From positions 18,990,972 through 19,054,971 of the forward strand of contig CM028900.1 in NCBI GenBank assembly GCA_016801885.1: DNA of 64,000 nt, written 5' to 3'. Every line of letters begins with the position of its first letter. Position 1 is the first letter of the stretch. A model generated the notes under the pieces. The model saw only the letters and a list, made by a program, of their open reading frames with translations, had not been told where the DNA came from and did not search any database. The translations under genes and the position numbers were made by a program. The DNA comes from Toxotes chatareus (taxonomy: Eukaryota > Chordata > Actinopteri > Toxotidae). Of this stretch, positions 13,617-24,223 are shown piece by piece.

Positions 13617-16600
13617 AGGGAACGAACGTAATGATAGCTGACAGCTGACATGTTGACATGGCAGCCCTCTAGGATCACCGGCAGTCTTTTAGTGCTGTGA
13701 TGTGTGTGTGTGTGTTTGTGTGTGTGATCTACTACTGTCAAAGCCTTGTTAAGTGTGAGTCAACTCTGATACCCTCTGGGCTCCTTCCCTACAGCTTCCC
13801 TATCATGTCTGGATGATGGAAAAAAAAAAAACAGGACAAAAACCAGTTAAAACATTTTTATCTCAATATGTAAATCTCATACTATATTAGTGTTAGAGAC
13901 TTTGAAATTATACATCTTTTTTCAGTTTTGGTCTTCTTGCAGGAATTGAAAAAGCGTCTTTGCTCTCTAACATGGTGTTGTGCTGTGCTGTGGTCAAGAA
14001 AAACATCTTCTCAAACATCTTATATTTTATGTCACGAGATCTCTGCGGCCTGATTATCCTGAGAATCTTTACTGATATAAAAATGCTGCGAAACCAGCAG
14101 AGATTTTTCTGTCATTTTCGCTTCTCAATCAGGGATCAGCTTTTAAAAAATAAACTGACACAGACTGATTTCATGAAAGGACAACAAAACGAACTGACTC
14201 AGAGCCAAACTGGCTACTTCATTTGCCGGCTGATGGACTGACGAGGTATCCATAAAGCCTGGTGATTTAATCAACTTCCAAGAGATGAAATGGGGAAGTG
14301 AGAAAACATGCAAAGCTCCGATGTGATGTTTCACCATGTAAGGCTATTCACAGACATATCTCAGAAACTCTGTATGAGTCTGTGTGAGTCTGTGTCCACT
14401 GCTTCCCCTTTGTGTGAAGCCGCTTTTCAAGCTGTATGTGGGCGCCCTCTGTGAAACTCATCACCACACTGTGTATATTTTTTATGTGTGTCTGTGTGTG
14501 TGTGGTGCTAGCCTCTTCTGGTATTCTGGTTGCCACTACGGGAGCAAACACACACACACACACTTTCTCTGTACTTTTACACAACAACTCCATATTGTGG
14601 ACTAATGGAGTAGAGTACGTAGAGTAAGTAATAAAGAGCAATGACACAAAAAATAAAAGAGAGAGAGTGAAAACAAAAGTAAGAGAAAGACAGAGAGTCA
14701 CAGAGACACAGAGAGGGGAAAAAGAGAAAAGGATTGATTGACGATGCACTGGGTGAGACAAACGGTCTTTGTGTAGTCCGCACCAGAACCACTGACTGAA
14801 ACAGTGTCTGTGTGCATGAGAGCGAGGACAGAAGAGGGAGACTTGGTGATAGAGAGCAATCACAGCACAAGAGACTGGCTGAGAGAGTGTGAGAGGGAGA
14901 TGCTCTGATAATGTTTTTTTCCCACTCTGGGGGTTTATCTACAGTGTAAGAGGGGATAAGACCCCCAGACATCAATGACATTGGACGGACCTGAAATCCA
15001 ATGCTGCACTTGAGGGAAAGCCCCAGTGTTTTTATGGCACGTTAACAACTGAAAAAGCAGAATGTGACACATTTATTTCCCTCCTTCCACAGGAAACGCA
15101 GCTTGGTGTGGTGCATGTACAGGTTTGTGTTGAAGAATGATAGAAATTCAGGAATGCATGAGGACGCTTGTCCAGGCAGGAAGAGAACTACACGAAGGAG
15201 GAGTCATTCAAATCTACATCTGTCCCTGTGTCTCTGTTCAGAACACACAGACACACTCACCAAATTCACTGAATTCTTAATGCTTTTTTGAATCCTGGAC
15301 TTAAAATGCATTCAAATACACAGAGTTAAAGGTTATAACACACTGTATATAAATATATTTATTCTATGATGGTTATGGGTAAAGAAAAAAACAACTTGTG
15401 TCACACAGGCAGTCAACCTGTTACAGTTGTGATGGAGCTGAAGTTTTGTTTTTTGGTAAACCTGTTAATTATAGTCCTGTAACATTTTCAAGGCAGCTAA
15501 ATCAATATCACTAATCTATACTCACATCACACTCAACAAGTTAAAAACAACACATAGAATATATTCCACATGCTGTAGGACATCATTACACCTCCCTATT
15601 TCTGGATGGAGAAGAAGCTAAGCGAGCAAAATGCTCCCACAGTCACACCCATCCCACAACGCAAACACAAATATACTACACTACTCTCCACAGTTTTCAC
15701 ACAAACAAAAGTCTCACTCTAACATATAATTAAAATGAAATAATTTCACAAACACAGAGAAGCTGTAGTCTATATTTTGGCTCACTCAGTAACAGAGGTG
15801 GCACGTCAACTGTTGGACCATTTGTTATTAGGACTAAAATAATAAGAGTCTGGGACGATGGGTCATTGCCAACTAAGGGGAAAGTAATACATACAATGGG
15901 TAAAATTATGCAGCCCCATTGTGTAATGTTATGCCTTTGTAATATTTCTTTTTTTCAGCAGTTGATCTTTAATGGAGCAGGGTATCAAACCTCAGTATGT
16001 TTTTTTACTGAGGTAATTTTGTTAACTCACTTATTTGATGAAATGGTTCCTGTTTTAAATCAAGGTGTTGCCAACTTTTGTCATCATATAGCCAGTATCT
16101 GTCATTTTCTTTACACTGCTTACAGCAGATTAACCAACTAGCATTTCCTCAAACAACATCTTTATAAAATTAAACGTTCCCTTCAAACATGTCTTTCTAC
16201 CTCTTGTTTAGCTTGTGAATAACCAGATATGACAGTGACAAACACAAATGAATGTAAAGTCACTGCCACCCTGTCTCTTACAAATTGTATAATATGCAAT
16301 CAACCCGCATTTGCTATTAAATGTTAAATTTAGGGAAAGATTAAGGTTTCAGTTAAACACTAATTGAAGAACCATCTTTTGTGACGATAGAAGAAGGATA
16401 CATTACTTTGAGTTGGAAAAATATGTCAAAATGTAATAGCCAATGCAAATTTTATACAACGAACAAAAAAGGCCATAGGGTTCAGTCCCTAGAAAAACCA
16501 TTACTGTTCAGAAAAAAAATAATGCTCTCAACATTTTTAAGTAATTTCTTCCACGTAACCTGTATTTGTATTTCATTTAAAGGTCTGATTCAGCAGGGAA

Positions 16601-17872
16601 CTAAAAGCTGTTTTGCAGGGTTATTTATCATTTGCCCTTTACTGCTCTTACTTGCCCATCATAAAGAGCTACTTAATTACCAAATAGCTCATGCAGATAG
16701 CTGGATGTTTATGTGGTGTGTAGTTGTTACTATGGTTACCACTGCATTTTTGTCAGTTTGCTCGGAATAAGTCCTGCTTCTGTCCCTGCTTTTGTATTAG
16801 TGGAGAGGTGGGTCAGTACTGGGTTGGCCTTTTTTTTAATTTCTTGTCATCTATCAGGCTTTTAAGCTCCACCAGATTCTGCTTTATACTGGTATCATTT
16901 CAACTGGTGCAGACTTCCCGGCTGTGGGATCATCAATACAAGCGCCCCTCGCACCACAAGCTCTCCGGTTCCCATGACAATAAGTGACTGCTTCTGGATT
17001 TTCACTCTCCGCTAAAATCAAGGCCAGTTGGCCAGGGAGAGGATCAATAGAGGTATTGTTGCTCTTAGGATGGCTTGTCCTTCCAGGAAGTTACTGCTGC
17101 TGCAGGGGTCTGATCAATGACACTGTCAGAGAGACTGACAGAGACCAAGTCATTCATTCAGCAAGAGGCAGGGAGGGGGGCGATGGTGGGCAGTCTGAAG
17201 CAGGAAGCAGAGAGGGTGAGAGGGAGAGAAACTTGCAGGGAGGAATGTAAAGAAAGAAAATGGAGAGGCTAGATTTTATAGAAAAGACTGTGATAGAGAT
17301 CTACAATTATGCCTAAGAGATGAATCCTGATTATTTTGCGACTGTGCTCGTAGATGTAAAAGTACAGACATTTATCATTTGTTTCATTATCATTTGAACA
17401 ACTGTCTTTTATTTGGTTTGAAAACCACAAAGCACATTTCAGGAGATGATGTTTTAATTCAAACAAAGCATAAAATACGGTGCTAGAGGAAGTTTCAATA
17501 TATGAAACTAAAACCAAAATCTTTACAGTTCTTTACGGTTCACATGAAAATTTGTATGTTGAGTACTGTTGGTGGGAACCACAGGGCAGAACAGAGAAGA
17601 GCAGCAGGAAGTGAAAGACATACCAGCATGTGACACCTGCTTCTCTCTTACAGTTAAAGTAAAAATTATTCTCTTAATCACTTTAGAACTCTAAATATCA
17701 CCATAATAAAGAGCATATTTGTGCATTCCTGCGAACATATATGTATGCACTCACACACACACACACATCAACATCGTCAGGATGTGATCTGTGAGAAGGG
17801 ATGTTATTAGACAATTTGTATTTTCTGACTCACACAGGGAATTTCCCTCTTCGGATTATCATAACTCAGATC

Positions 17873-17907
<35 letters not shown>

Positions 17908-18677
17908 AAGACAGACACAAAGAGAGAGAGAGAGAGACAGAAAAGGAAATTTGTTATCACATGAGGTGACAGACGAATGTAACCCTGGTCACAAGCTAAC
18001 TTGCCCAAAAAAAATGAGACTCACACATACACTTAGAGAAAGACACACACACACACACACAATCTCTCTCTCTCTCTGTCCTCAAGGTGTGACTGTGTGT
18101 GACTGAATGCTTGTAAAGCTAAGTGATCAAACATTTAATTCAAAGCTCGGGGACCTGTTATCAAGTGTCATCAGAAAAAAAATTATAGTGTGGGTTGCTT
18201 TTTAAATGTCTGCAAACATGTAGAGACACACAGAGGATTTTTCCCCACCAACTCTAAAGTTAATCTGAGGTGGGCTTGAGGGGAAATTTACAGTAATGGG
18301 ACTAGTTGGGGGAGGGAGGGGGGTGTAAGAGGGAGGAAGGGGCTCTAATTTCCTGTTTTTCTTTCTTGAGGTTTTGCCTGGTTTAATGTGTTTTTATAGG
18401 AATATAAGAACAATCTCAGTAATGTATTCTGAACCGTACATTTTGTCACCTTAAAAAGTATGCTGAAATATCTAACATCTTTTTAACTCAGTTAATCAGA
18501 ATTTACAGTGAGACACTTGAATGGAGGAGCAGTACTTACGCTGACTTTGAATGCCTGGACAGTGTTGTCCAGCAGCAATATGTTGCACACAACCTGTGTG
18601 TGCTGCCTGTCTCGCTCCAGCTCCGTCGCCCGGACATTGTAGGATCTGCCAGCAGGCAAGCGGAAGCGCGCGCTCAT
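353..18677 (-). CDS. ptpn4: ptpn4, protein tyrosine phosphatase non-receptor 4, N-terminal part (10 coding exons)
   Basis: The exons join as 18677-18540, 11862-11755, 11348-11306, 10495-10417, 9348-9304, 8812-8760, 5542-5422, 5032-4945, 3684-3596 and 416-353. Every junction is GT-AG and every phase agrees, giving 276 codons with no stop. The protein starts MSARFRLPAGRSYNVR and follows human PTPN4 almost residue by residue (human starts MTSRFRLPAGRTYNVR). PTPN4 is a cytosolic tyrosine phosphatase at the membrane-cytoskeleton interface: an N-terminal FERM domain, then a PDZ domain, then the catalytic domain, about 926 residues in all. Only the FERM lobes F1 (about residues 29-115), F2 (about 130-220) and the start of F3 are in this window; the PDZ and phosphatase exons lie past the left edge. 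Teleosts may carry ptpn4a and ptpn4b, and I cannot tell which copy this is. PTPN3 is the closest paralogue but fits less well. Confidence 0.95.
2058..2085. repeat. (AC)n microsatellite
   Basis: 14 uninterrupted AC units in ptpn4 intron 10. Confidence 0.95.
3225..3545 (+). mobile_element. L2/CR1-type LINE reverse transcriptase fragment in ptpn4 intron 10
   Basis: The plus strand reads GVPQGLLLGPL at about 3237-3269, then after a frame change SWMQANLLKLNCDKSDMIII at about 3401-3460. These match the L2-clade reverse transcriptase blocks around and after the catalytic site. The catalytic YADD segment itself is not readable. The fragment lies antisense to ptpn4 and ends about 50 bp from exon 10. 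Confidence 0.8.
3596..3684 (-). CDS. ptpn4: ptpn4 exon 10 (residues 226-255)
   Basis: Encodes DQSNTEILIGVMSAGIVVYK followed by NRVRINYFP and a split tryptophan codon. This is FERM F3 (PH/PTB-like lobe). Acceptor CCTCAG, donor GTGAGT, leaves phase 2. Confidence 0.95.
3685..4944 (-). other. ptpn4: ptpn4 intron 9
   Basis: 1.26 kb; no recognisable repeat or exon. Confidence 0.88.
4945..5032 (-). CDS. ptpn4: ptpn4 exon 9 (residues 196-225)
   Basis: Encodes GLSPAQSEFNYLNTARTLEL followed by YGVELHYAR, the conserved F2-F3 boundary of the FERM domain. A pyrimidine-rich tract precedes the acceptor CTCAG; the donor is GTAAGT in phase 0. Confidence 0.95.
5033..5421 (-). other. ptpn4: ptpn4 intron 8
   Basis: 389 bp, the second-shortest intron seen. 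A purine-rich plus strand gives the polypyrimidine tract before exon 9. Confidence 0.9.
5422..5542 (-). CDS. ptpn4: ptpn4 exon 8 (residues 156-196)
   Basis: Encodes ELGDYSETEHSAGYLSDYCF followed by IPNPPQDFHKEVSKHHQQH, FERM F2. Acceptor CTGTAG, donor GTATGC (a weaker donor than the others), leaves phase 2. Confidence 0.95.
5543..8759 (-). other. ptpn4: ptpn4 intron 7
   Basis: 3.2 kb, AT-rich, with the (TG)40 microsatellite. Nothing else recognised. Confidence 0.9.
7693..7773. repeat. (TG)40 microsatellite
   Basis: About 40 perfect TG units in ptpn4 intron 7. Confidence 0.97.
8760..8812 (-). CDS. ptpn4: ptpn4 exon 7 (residues 138-156, 53 bp)
   Basis: Encodes LPCPHNTAALLASYAVQ, FERM F2 sequence. 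Acceptor TTCCAG, donor GTAAGT, leaves phase 1. It was too short to stand out as an ORF and was found by aligning to the family. Confidence 0.95.
8813..9303 (-). other. ptpn4: ptpn4 intron 6
   Basis: 491 bp, AT-rich; nothing recognised. Confidence 0.9.
9304..9348 (-). CDS. ptpn4: ptpn4 exon 6 (residues 123-138, 45 bp)
   Basis: Encodes YQYFLQIKQDILTG with split arginine codons at both ends. This stretch is invariant against human PTPN4. Acceptor CCTCAG, donor GTGAGT, phase 2 to phase 2. Confidence 0.95.
9349..10416 (-). other. ptpn4: ptpn4 intron 5
   Basis: 1.07 kb with one A-run near 9,898; nothing else recognised. Confidence 0.9.
10417..10495 (-). CDS. ptpn4: ptpn4 exon 5 (residues 97-123)
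   Basis: Encodes GSPHNLSFRVKFFVTDPGKL followed by QEEYTR, which is FERM F1/F2 linker and start of F2. Acceptor TTCCAG, donor GTAAGA, leaves phase 2. Confidence 0.95.
10496..11305 (-). other. ptpn4: ptpn4 intron 4
   Basis: 810 bp; nothing recognised. Confidence 0.9.
11306..11348 (-). CDS. ptpn4: ptpn4 exon 4 (residues 83-97, 43 bp)
   Basis: A small exon encoding RWLDPNKPIRKQLK plus the first base of the next codon. The 14 residues are identical to human PTPN4. Acceptor TTACAG, donor GTAGGT, phase 1. Confidence 0.95.
11349..11754 (-). other. ptpn4: ptpn4 intron 3
   Basis: 406 bp; nothing recognised. Confidence 0.9.
11755..11862 (-). CDS. ptpn4: ptpn4 exon 3 (residues 47-82)
   Basis: 36 codons, KSDHGQVLLDAVFKHLELTE through DSSDAP, with acceptor CTGCAG and donor GTAAGT, both phase 0. 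This is FERM F1 sequence and includes the conserved DYFGL motif. Confidence 0.95.
13435..13505. repeat. (AC)n microsatellite with two G interruptions
   Basis: 71 bp of AC repeats broken by AGACACAGAC near its left end, in ptpn4 intron 2. Confidence 0.95.
13581..13613. repeat. (GT)16 microsatellite facing the (AC)n tract
   Basis: 33 bp of perfect GT, 75 bp from the preceding AC tract and its reverse complement. A third, shorter GT run follows at about 13,701-13,727. Confidence 0.95.
17878..17903. repeat. (GA)n microsatellite
   Basis: About 13 AG units in ptpn4 intron 2, followed by a second short AG run near 17,920-17,936. Confidence 0.92.
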
Positions 18678-18694
18678 CACGCTCCTACCAGGGT
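18540..18694 (-). CDS. ptpn4: ptpn4 exon 2 (first coding exon; residues 1-46)
   Basis: The acceptor TTGCAG precedes 18694. Seventeen leader bases come before the ATG at 18677-18675. The exon encodes residues 1-46, ending QAFKVS, and its donor GTAAGT follows base 18540 in phase 0. This is the start of the FERM F1 lobe. The ATG is chosen because it matches the vertebrate PTPN4 N-terminus exactly in position. Confidence 0.95.
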
Positions 18695-19715
18695 CTGCAA
18701 CAACCAAAGACACAGTGGAGAGGAGGACACGATGAGTGAGAGAAACAAGAAGTGAAATGGCGAAAGGAATTGGGGCATCATTCAGACTAGGTCTGATCTG
18801 TGAAATTACATATTGCCTGTACTGTGTACTTAATATATGACGAGATGTTACTTCAGGCTACAAAATCCCCCTTCTGTTTACAAAGAACACAATAAGCCAA
18901 TGTATAGTATGACATGATGTACTTTTCTCTCAACTGCCTTAGTGAAGGCAGGCCACACAGCAAGGCAAGTCTGTACAAGCACAGTGAAGCAGCAAAGACT
19001 GACTGCTTCATAAGAAAAGAATGTCAATGAGTAGGCAAGTACCAGATTCTCTACCAGGGAATGTGCAAACGATACAGCAGTCCAGAACTAAAACACACAC
19101 AAGATACTATCAAATGAGACAAGCGTAAGAGCTTCAGATGTTTGCAACTCGGGATAAGAGAAAAGTAAGTACGACCAACAACAAGCATACCTGTTCATTT
19201 CAGCTGCCTGGTTTAATATACAAAAGCATTTATGAATTTTGAATTATTTTAATCTTCACTCCATTGTAATAACAACTTCACCCTGCATTTGTGTGCTTCA
19301 GCTTTTCCAGATGAAATCTGATCACACCTTTTAATTTTACCATTTCATCATCAATGTGCCTGGCTGGAGCGGCTCGTGATTGGTCGGCAAACAGTGGCTG
19401 AGCCTGTCTGCTCATCAGTGGGAAAAAATAACAATAATTCAATCTGAAGCTGCTCCATTTAGAACAAACCAAAGCCCCTTATTATTGAGGCCACGTCTGA
19501 CAGCTTTGCTTTGTCTCTCCAAACAGCTAACTGGTTGAATGTGGCTTGAAGTTTACAAAGACAAAAAAAAAGTATTTTCACAGTCATAATGGTATTGGCA
19601 TATACAGTGGCTTAACATTTATTAGGGTGTATGGTGAATAACTTGAGTCTCCACTTGTTGCCTGGCAGCCTCACTATGATGACAAGTAAACAGTAAGTTA
19701 CTATGCCTTGTCAGA

Positions 19716-19758
19716 AAAATGACTGTATTTCTCAAAATGTTTGACTATTCCTTTAAAA
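19716..19758 (-). repeat. end fragment of the same teleost repeat
   Basis: The minus strand has TTAAAGGAATAGTCAAACAT, nearly the same as the end of the 21,176-21,412 repeat. Only the terminal part is recognisable. Confidence 0.4.
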
Positions 19759-21175
19759 GTGCTATATGTTTGTTTTTCCTGTTGCTGCATAGTCAACATT
19801 AGCATTAACAGCCACCAGTCCAGCACCAAACATACTATTTCATTACAAGCTGTCTCCAGCCGTGGAAAGTGATGCCAATGCTACCTCTTGTTTTGCTTCT
19901 ATTTCTGTTGTTTCTAATTAGCATGCTAACTGGCTGAAGTTTGATGCTGGACTTTAAATGTTTTTTTCTAGACTGGTAAGTAAACAGCTGTTAACGCTAA
20001 CATTAGCTATATAAGGGTAGCAAAAGTGTACTTATAACACCTTTATGCTAATCTGTGTCTAGTTAGGTGTACTATTCAACATTTGCAGATGTCTTGAATT
20101 TGTATTGTCTTATATGTTTTGTCACATCTGATAAAAAGTTTCTTAATAGTTTATAACTCAGTTGTAAAATATATTGGCTAACATGCTGTTTGGACTGCTG
20201 TCCATAGATTAGTCAATGATGAATGTTAAATAATTGTATCACAAAGATGAACTCTACTTTTACTCTTTAAACAACCTGAGAGACAAATTGTGTGCAACCA
20301 AAAGCTCCATGTGTGTGACCATGTACATGGACTGAGAGTTTCACAAGTCAACTCTGCCTGTTTTTGTGCAGCTACAACAGTGTTTTCAGTATTTTATATT
20401 TTGTTGTGCAACATATGCCATTGCAGTGGGTTTGTGCCCTTCCTGTCCGCCTCCTGCTCTTTTATTCTTAGGTGATCTACCATGACAGGAGACATAATAA
20501 CTCCACAAGGGTCACGGCCCCGTCATCAAGAGCTGCTGTATTTGTACCGATGGCTCTGTGTGAGCACATTTGTGTGTGTCTATAGTGTATATGGAGGCCT
20601 CTCTGCACGTCTGAGCTGCTTGTCACTATATATAAGCACAAACCCCATAACCACGGGCAGATGGTGTGCACACTGTGAACACACATATAAAACTACATGT
20701 GCTTGAGGCCACTGCTAACAACCACAACACTGTCTTGTCACCTCAAGACATTCATGCTACACACAAACATACATGATTATTACATCTTTAACAGGTGGTT
20801 TCAATATGTACAGTATAAGCTGTGTGACTGCATCTTAAAGCAAAATTGCTGAAACAAGGTCATATGATGAGAGGGAAACATTGGGCGTCTATGATGGGTA
20901 CTTGTGTGCCTTTTAAAATATAATAAACTATAAAATAATATAATAAATATAATATAAAATAATATAGATTAATACTCAATAGTATTATGACATTTGACAT
21001 TTTTGCTAATGTCTAGTCAATTTTTAACATTATTTCTCTAGAATACAATAGCATCTCTGTCTGACAGTAACAATACTGACATACCTCCAAAGCTCACTAA
21101 TTAACATATGTGTGATGTCTGTACACATTCTGTACACACTCAGTGTGTAAGTGTAAAAACAAAAAATTGTGGTTT

Positions 21176-21412
21176 TACAGAGGCTTATGAGGCGATTTCT
21201 TGGCAGGACACACTAACTACTAGGAGCCTCGTAGTCACTGGGCAACCAGCAGGGACTGCAGAAAGTCACTGCCAAGCTCAGCTAACCATCTCCTGGCTCG
21301 ACCCTCATATTTAACAGATATGGGGATGGTAGAAATCTTCTCATCTAACGCTCAACAAGAAAGGAAATTAAGCGATTTACCCAAAATGTTGAACTATTCC
21401 TTTAAAGGACAC
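21176..21412 (-). repeat. teleost interspersed repeat with TTAAAGGAATAGTTCAACAT end
   Basis: The minus strand begins TTAAAGGAATAGTTCAACAT and continues with a GAGCGTTAGATGAGAAGAT block, which I recognise as a very common short fish repeat (SINE- or MITE-like). The left boundary is approximate. It lies in ptpn4 intron 1. Confidence 0.55.
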
Positions 21413-22906
21413 AGTTTTGGTGGAAAATATGTTTGGTTGTTTGTTGCTGTTTCCCTCAGTGAAGCTGGCAGAGAAAGGCATGTCTATGACCTTCTGAAAA
21501 CTGTTTCAGTAAACAGTAAGTTTCATCTTGTTACTCTGACATTGGAACGTCATCACATTTCATGGCCGTGGTGCTACTAATACTTTCACAAAATGACTCA
21601 ATACACGTTTTTTTTTTTTAAAGAGAATAAGAACAGTAACTCTTATTGCTGTCAGCACATAATTAATGGGGTGTCATATTGGTGTAACACATTGAAAAGA
21701 ATATCACCCCAAATACCATTATATATTTTAAAGGCTCACTTCGCCAGTTTTGCATATCAAGATAAGTGGGGTAAGTCTTAGCCTGTGAAAACAGTTCTAT
21801 AATGTCATCTGTGGCCCTGGAGGAATGTGAAAAAATTACCAGAGAAGTTGTCAGCAGGGTTGTCGCATTTGTGGCTTTGAGGCTTTGATTAATGGAAAGT
21901 TTGAGATTTTCTCTGTACTACAGCAATGCTGCACTATCTCACATGAAAATAACGCTGCCCCCACTATGTAATGTCAGTAGAAATTCTTACACTGTTATGA
22001 AATAGAGAATTAGCCTACACAGGAAAAGAGCAGAGGCGTTTCTAACAAAGAAAGGCTTCTGAGCTGTATTACAGGAAGTGCAGGACAGATAGCAGGTAAC
22101 ATCCAACCAGGCGTGAAGCTGGTCATACCGTAAGTCGTGATGAGATGATGAGATCGATTCGCTCCACCAACAGAACAACCACACACATGCTTAAGTACAG
22201 GTGCACAGCCACGAATGCATGACAGAGCACCACGACACAGGCAAACATGCACGCTGACGCAGGTATGCTAACGCCAGCCGCAGCGTGGTCAGCTTGGGAA
22301 ACAGAGCAAACAGACCAGTGAGATGAGCAGAAGGGGATGCAGAGATGAAGCCATGCAGAAGGAAGGAAGGACTGAGGGACGCCCTCCTATCACTCGCTCA
22401 CACTGAGGAACAGCAGTGGGATACGAGGATGATGAGCTCTGACAGACGCTGTCCACAGGCTGCGTCACCTTCCCTGCTCTTTTCCTGTCCTGACATTTTT
22501 CTGCCTTCCAGCTGAAGACAATTTAAAGACCGCGGACCTCAGCACTGGATCATCTCTGTAATATGCATTACCTTATCATTTAAACACAGCTCTACAGTTT
22601 TTTTCCCCAAGTAGCAGCTCAGCATGTGACTTTAAATTACTGGGATCATTTATACACATTTATCATATTTTATTTAATTTCTTCCTCTGCTGTATTCTTC
22701 ACTATCCTGTTCTATTGTACCATTTTCTGTCCTGCTGCATTCTATTCTCAGCGTTCTATAATTTTCTGCTCTGCTGTTTTTCTTTCAGTTTTGCTCTGCT
22801 GAGCTGGACAGGACAGCCACACTCCCCTGAGAGAACCCTCCGGAACTCCGGAAGCACGCTACCATTATTGCTTCCTGCAGTCAGCAGAGCTTACAAACAG
22901 GCAGGC

Positions 22907-22908
<2 letters not shown>

Positions 22909-22963
<55 letters not shown>
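22909..22963. repeat. (GT)27 microsatellite
   Basis: 55 bp of perfect GT in ptpn4 intron 1. Confidence 0.96.
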
Positions 22964-22965
<2 letters not shown>

Positions 22966-24162
22966 AAGGCTCTTGACCCTAAAGATTCCCTCACTGGTGG
23001 GCTCCTCTGGCTCTCTCAGCTTATTGCAAACACAGACAGTCCTGCAGCCTTCCCGTCTGTACACAGCATTACACGCCCTTCACATAAACACACCTACTGC
23101 AATGCATAAACATGCACATATGCGCACACACACACACACACAAAAGTTATCTAACATAAACATCAGGTCATGTATTGCTCCAGTTTATCAGGATACGCAC
23201 TTACTCATACACACAAACACGGACGTACAATGATAAAACTATAACATCTATGCTAACAGAACAAAAGTCTTCAAAGGAAAAGTTACTGAACAAGACACCG
23301 GACTGGCCCAGTTCAAATATGGGCTGATCAGTGAACTTCATTTGCCCCGTGCATTTCTATTTATATCCCTAATTTCTTCAAAAGAATCTGAAAATGTTGT
23401 ATGTTTTTTTTTCTTGTCCCTTTGTGTTGCTCTGGAATAATAACAATAATAAGCAAGCAGTTAGGAATCCCAAAGGAACTGTACATCACTGCTCCGCAGT
23501 GTTTCATAAAGCATAAACTAGGCCACAGACAAACAGGTGGTCAATTACAGATGTGTGCCAGTGTGTGTGTGTGTGTGTGAGAGAGAGAGTGAGAGAGAGA
23601 GACAGAGAGATATTGCAGGAAGCTTGCGATTTTCTGTGAGTTTTCATAATAAATGACTGGAAAAATACTACTTAAAATCCCTCATAGATCTTTCTCTTTT
23701 TTCACATATGATGTTTAAATAAGAACACAGGAATGAAACATGCTCTATAAACAAAGGGGATGTCTGCATGACACAGACTCAAACCTGGCCTGACCCAGTG
23801 AAATGTTTTAGTTATTCTGTCTTCATAAAGAAAGAAGTATGCTTGGTATTCAGCTATGAAGTCCAAGATCTGCACTCAGCCTGGACCAGAAAAAAAAAAA
23901 AAAAAAAAAAGACTTCCTGTTCCATGTCTTTCTTTCCACTGCACTGTGCCACACTCACCCATCCTCTGTCTACCTGTGTTTCTTTAGACACCTACACCCT
24001 CCCTCATTCACCTTCTTCACCACTGCTTCCCATCCTAGTGTTTGTTGTCACACTCCCTTTCCTTTTTCCTCTGCCTACCATTCACCCTCCCCAATGATTG
24101 CTTTTATTCTACTTATTTTATGTGGGGCAACAAGAACAGCAGGCAGAGTGCTGTTTAGTGTG

Positions 24163-24175
24163 ATTGAGTGAGTGA

Positions 24176-24221
<46 letters not shown>
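24163..24221. repeat. compound (GAGT)n-(GT)n microsatellite
   Basis: A short GAGT tetranucleotide run grades into 20 perfect TG units, in ptpn4 intron 1. Confidence 0.93.

Positions 24222-24223
<2 letters not shown>

Larger units (their letters stand above)
11863..18539 (-). other. ptpn4: ptpn4 intron 2
   Basis: 6.7 kb. It contains the facing AC and GT tracts near 13.5 kb, a long purine-rich plus-strand tract at about 14,640-14,730, GA repeats near 17.9 kb, and no recognisable exon. Long open frames here are low-complexity or chance. Confidence 0.85.

Noticed and set aside
13301..13741. 146-codon minus-strand open frame and overlapping plus-strand frames
   Set aside because: Translation is almost all Thr-His and Val-Cys repeats from the AC/GT microsatellites.
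14348..14981. 171- and 134-codon minus-strand open frames
   Set aside because: Arise from a purine-rich plus strand that is poor in stop codons on the complement; composition is Ser/Leu/Phe-rich without a domain.
16381..16770. 129-codon plus-strand open frame with hydrophobic C-terminus
   Set aside because: Inside ptpn4 intron 2; no family match, and amino-acid use looks like translated AT-rich non-coding DNA.
22715..23233. 172-codon plus-strand open frame
   Set aside because: Runs through the (GT)27 tract and has no family resemblance or splice context.
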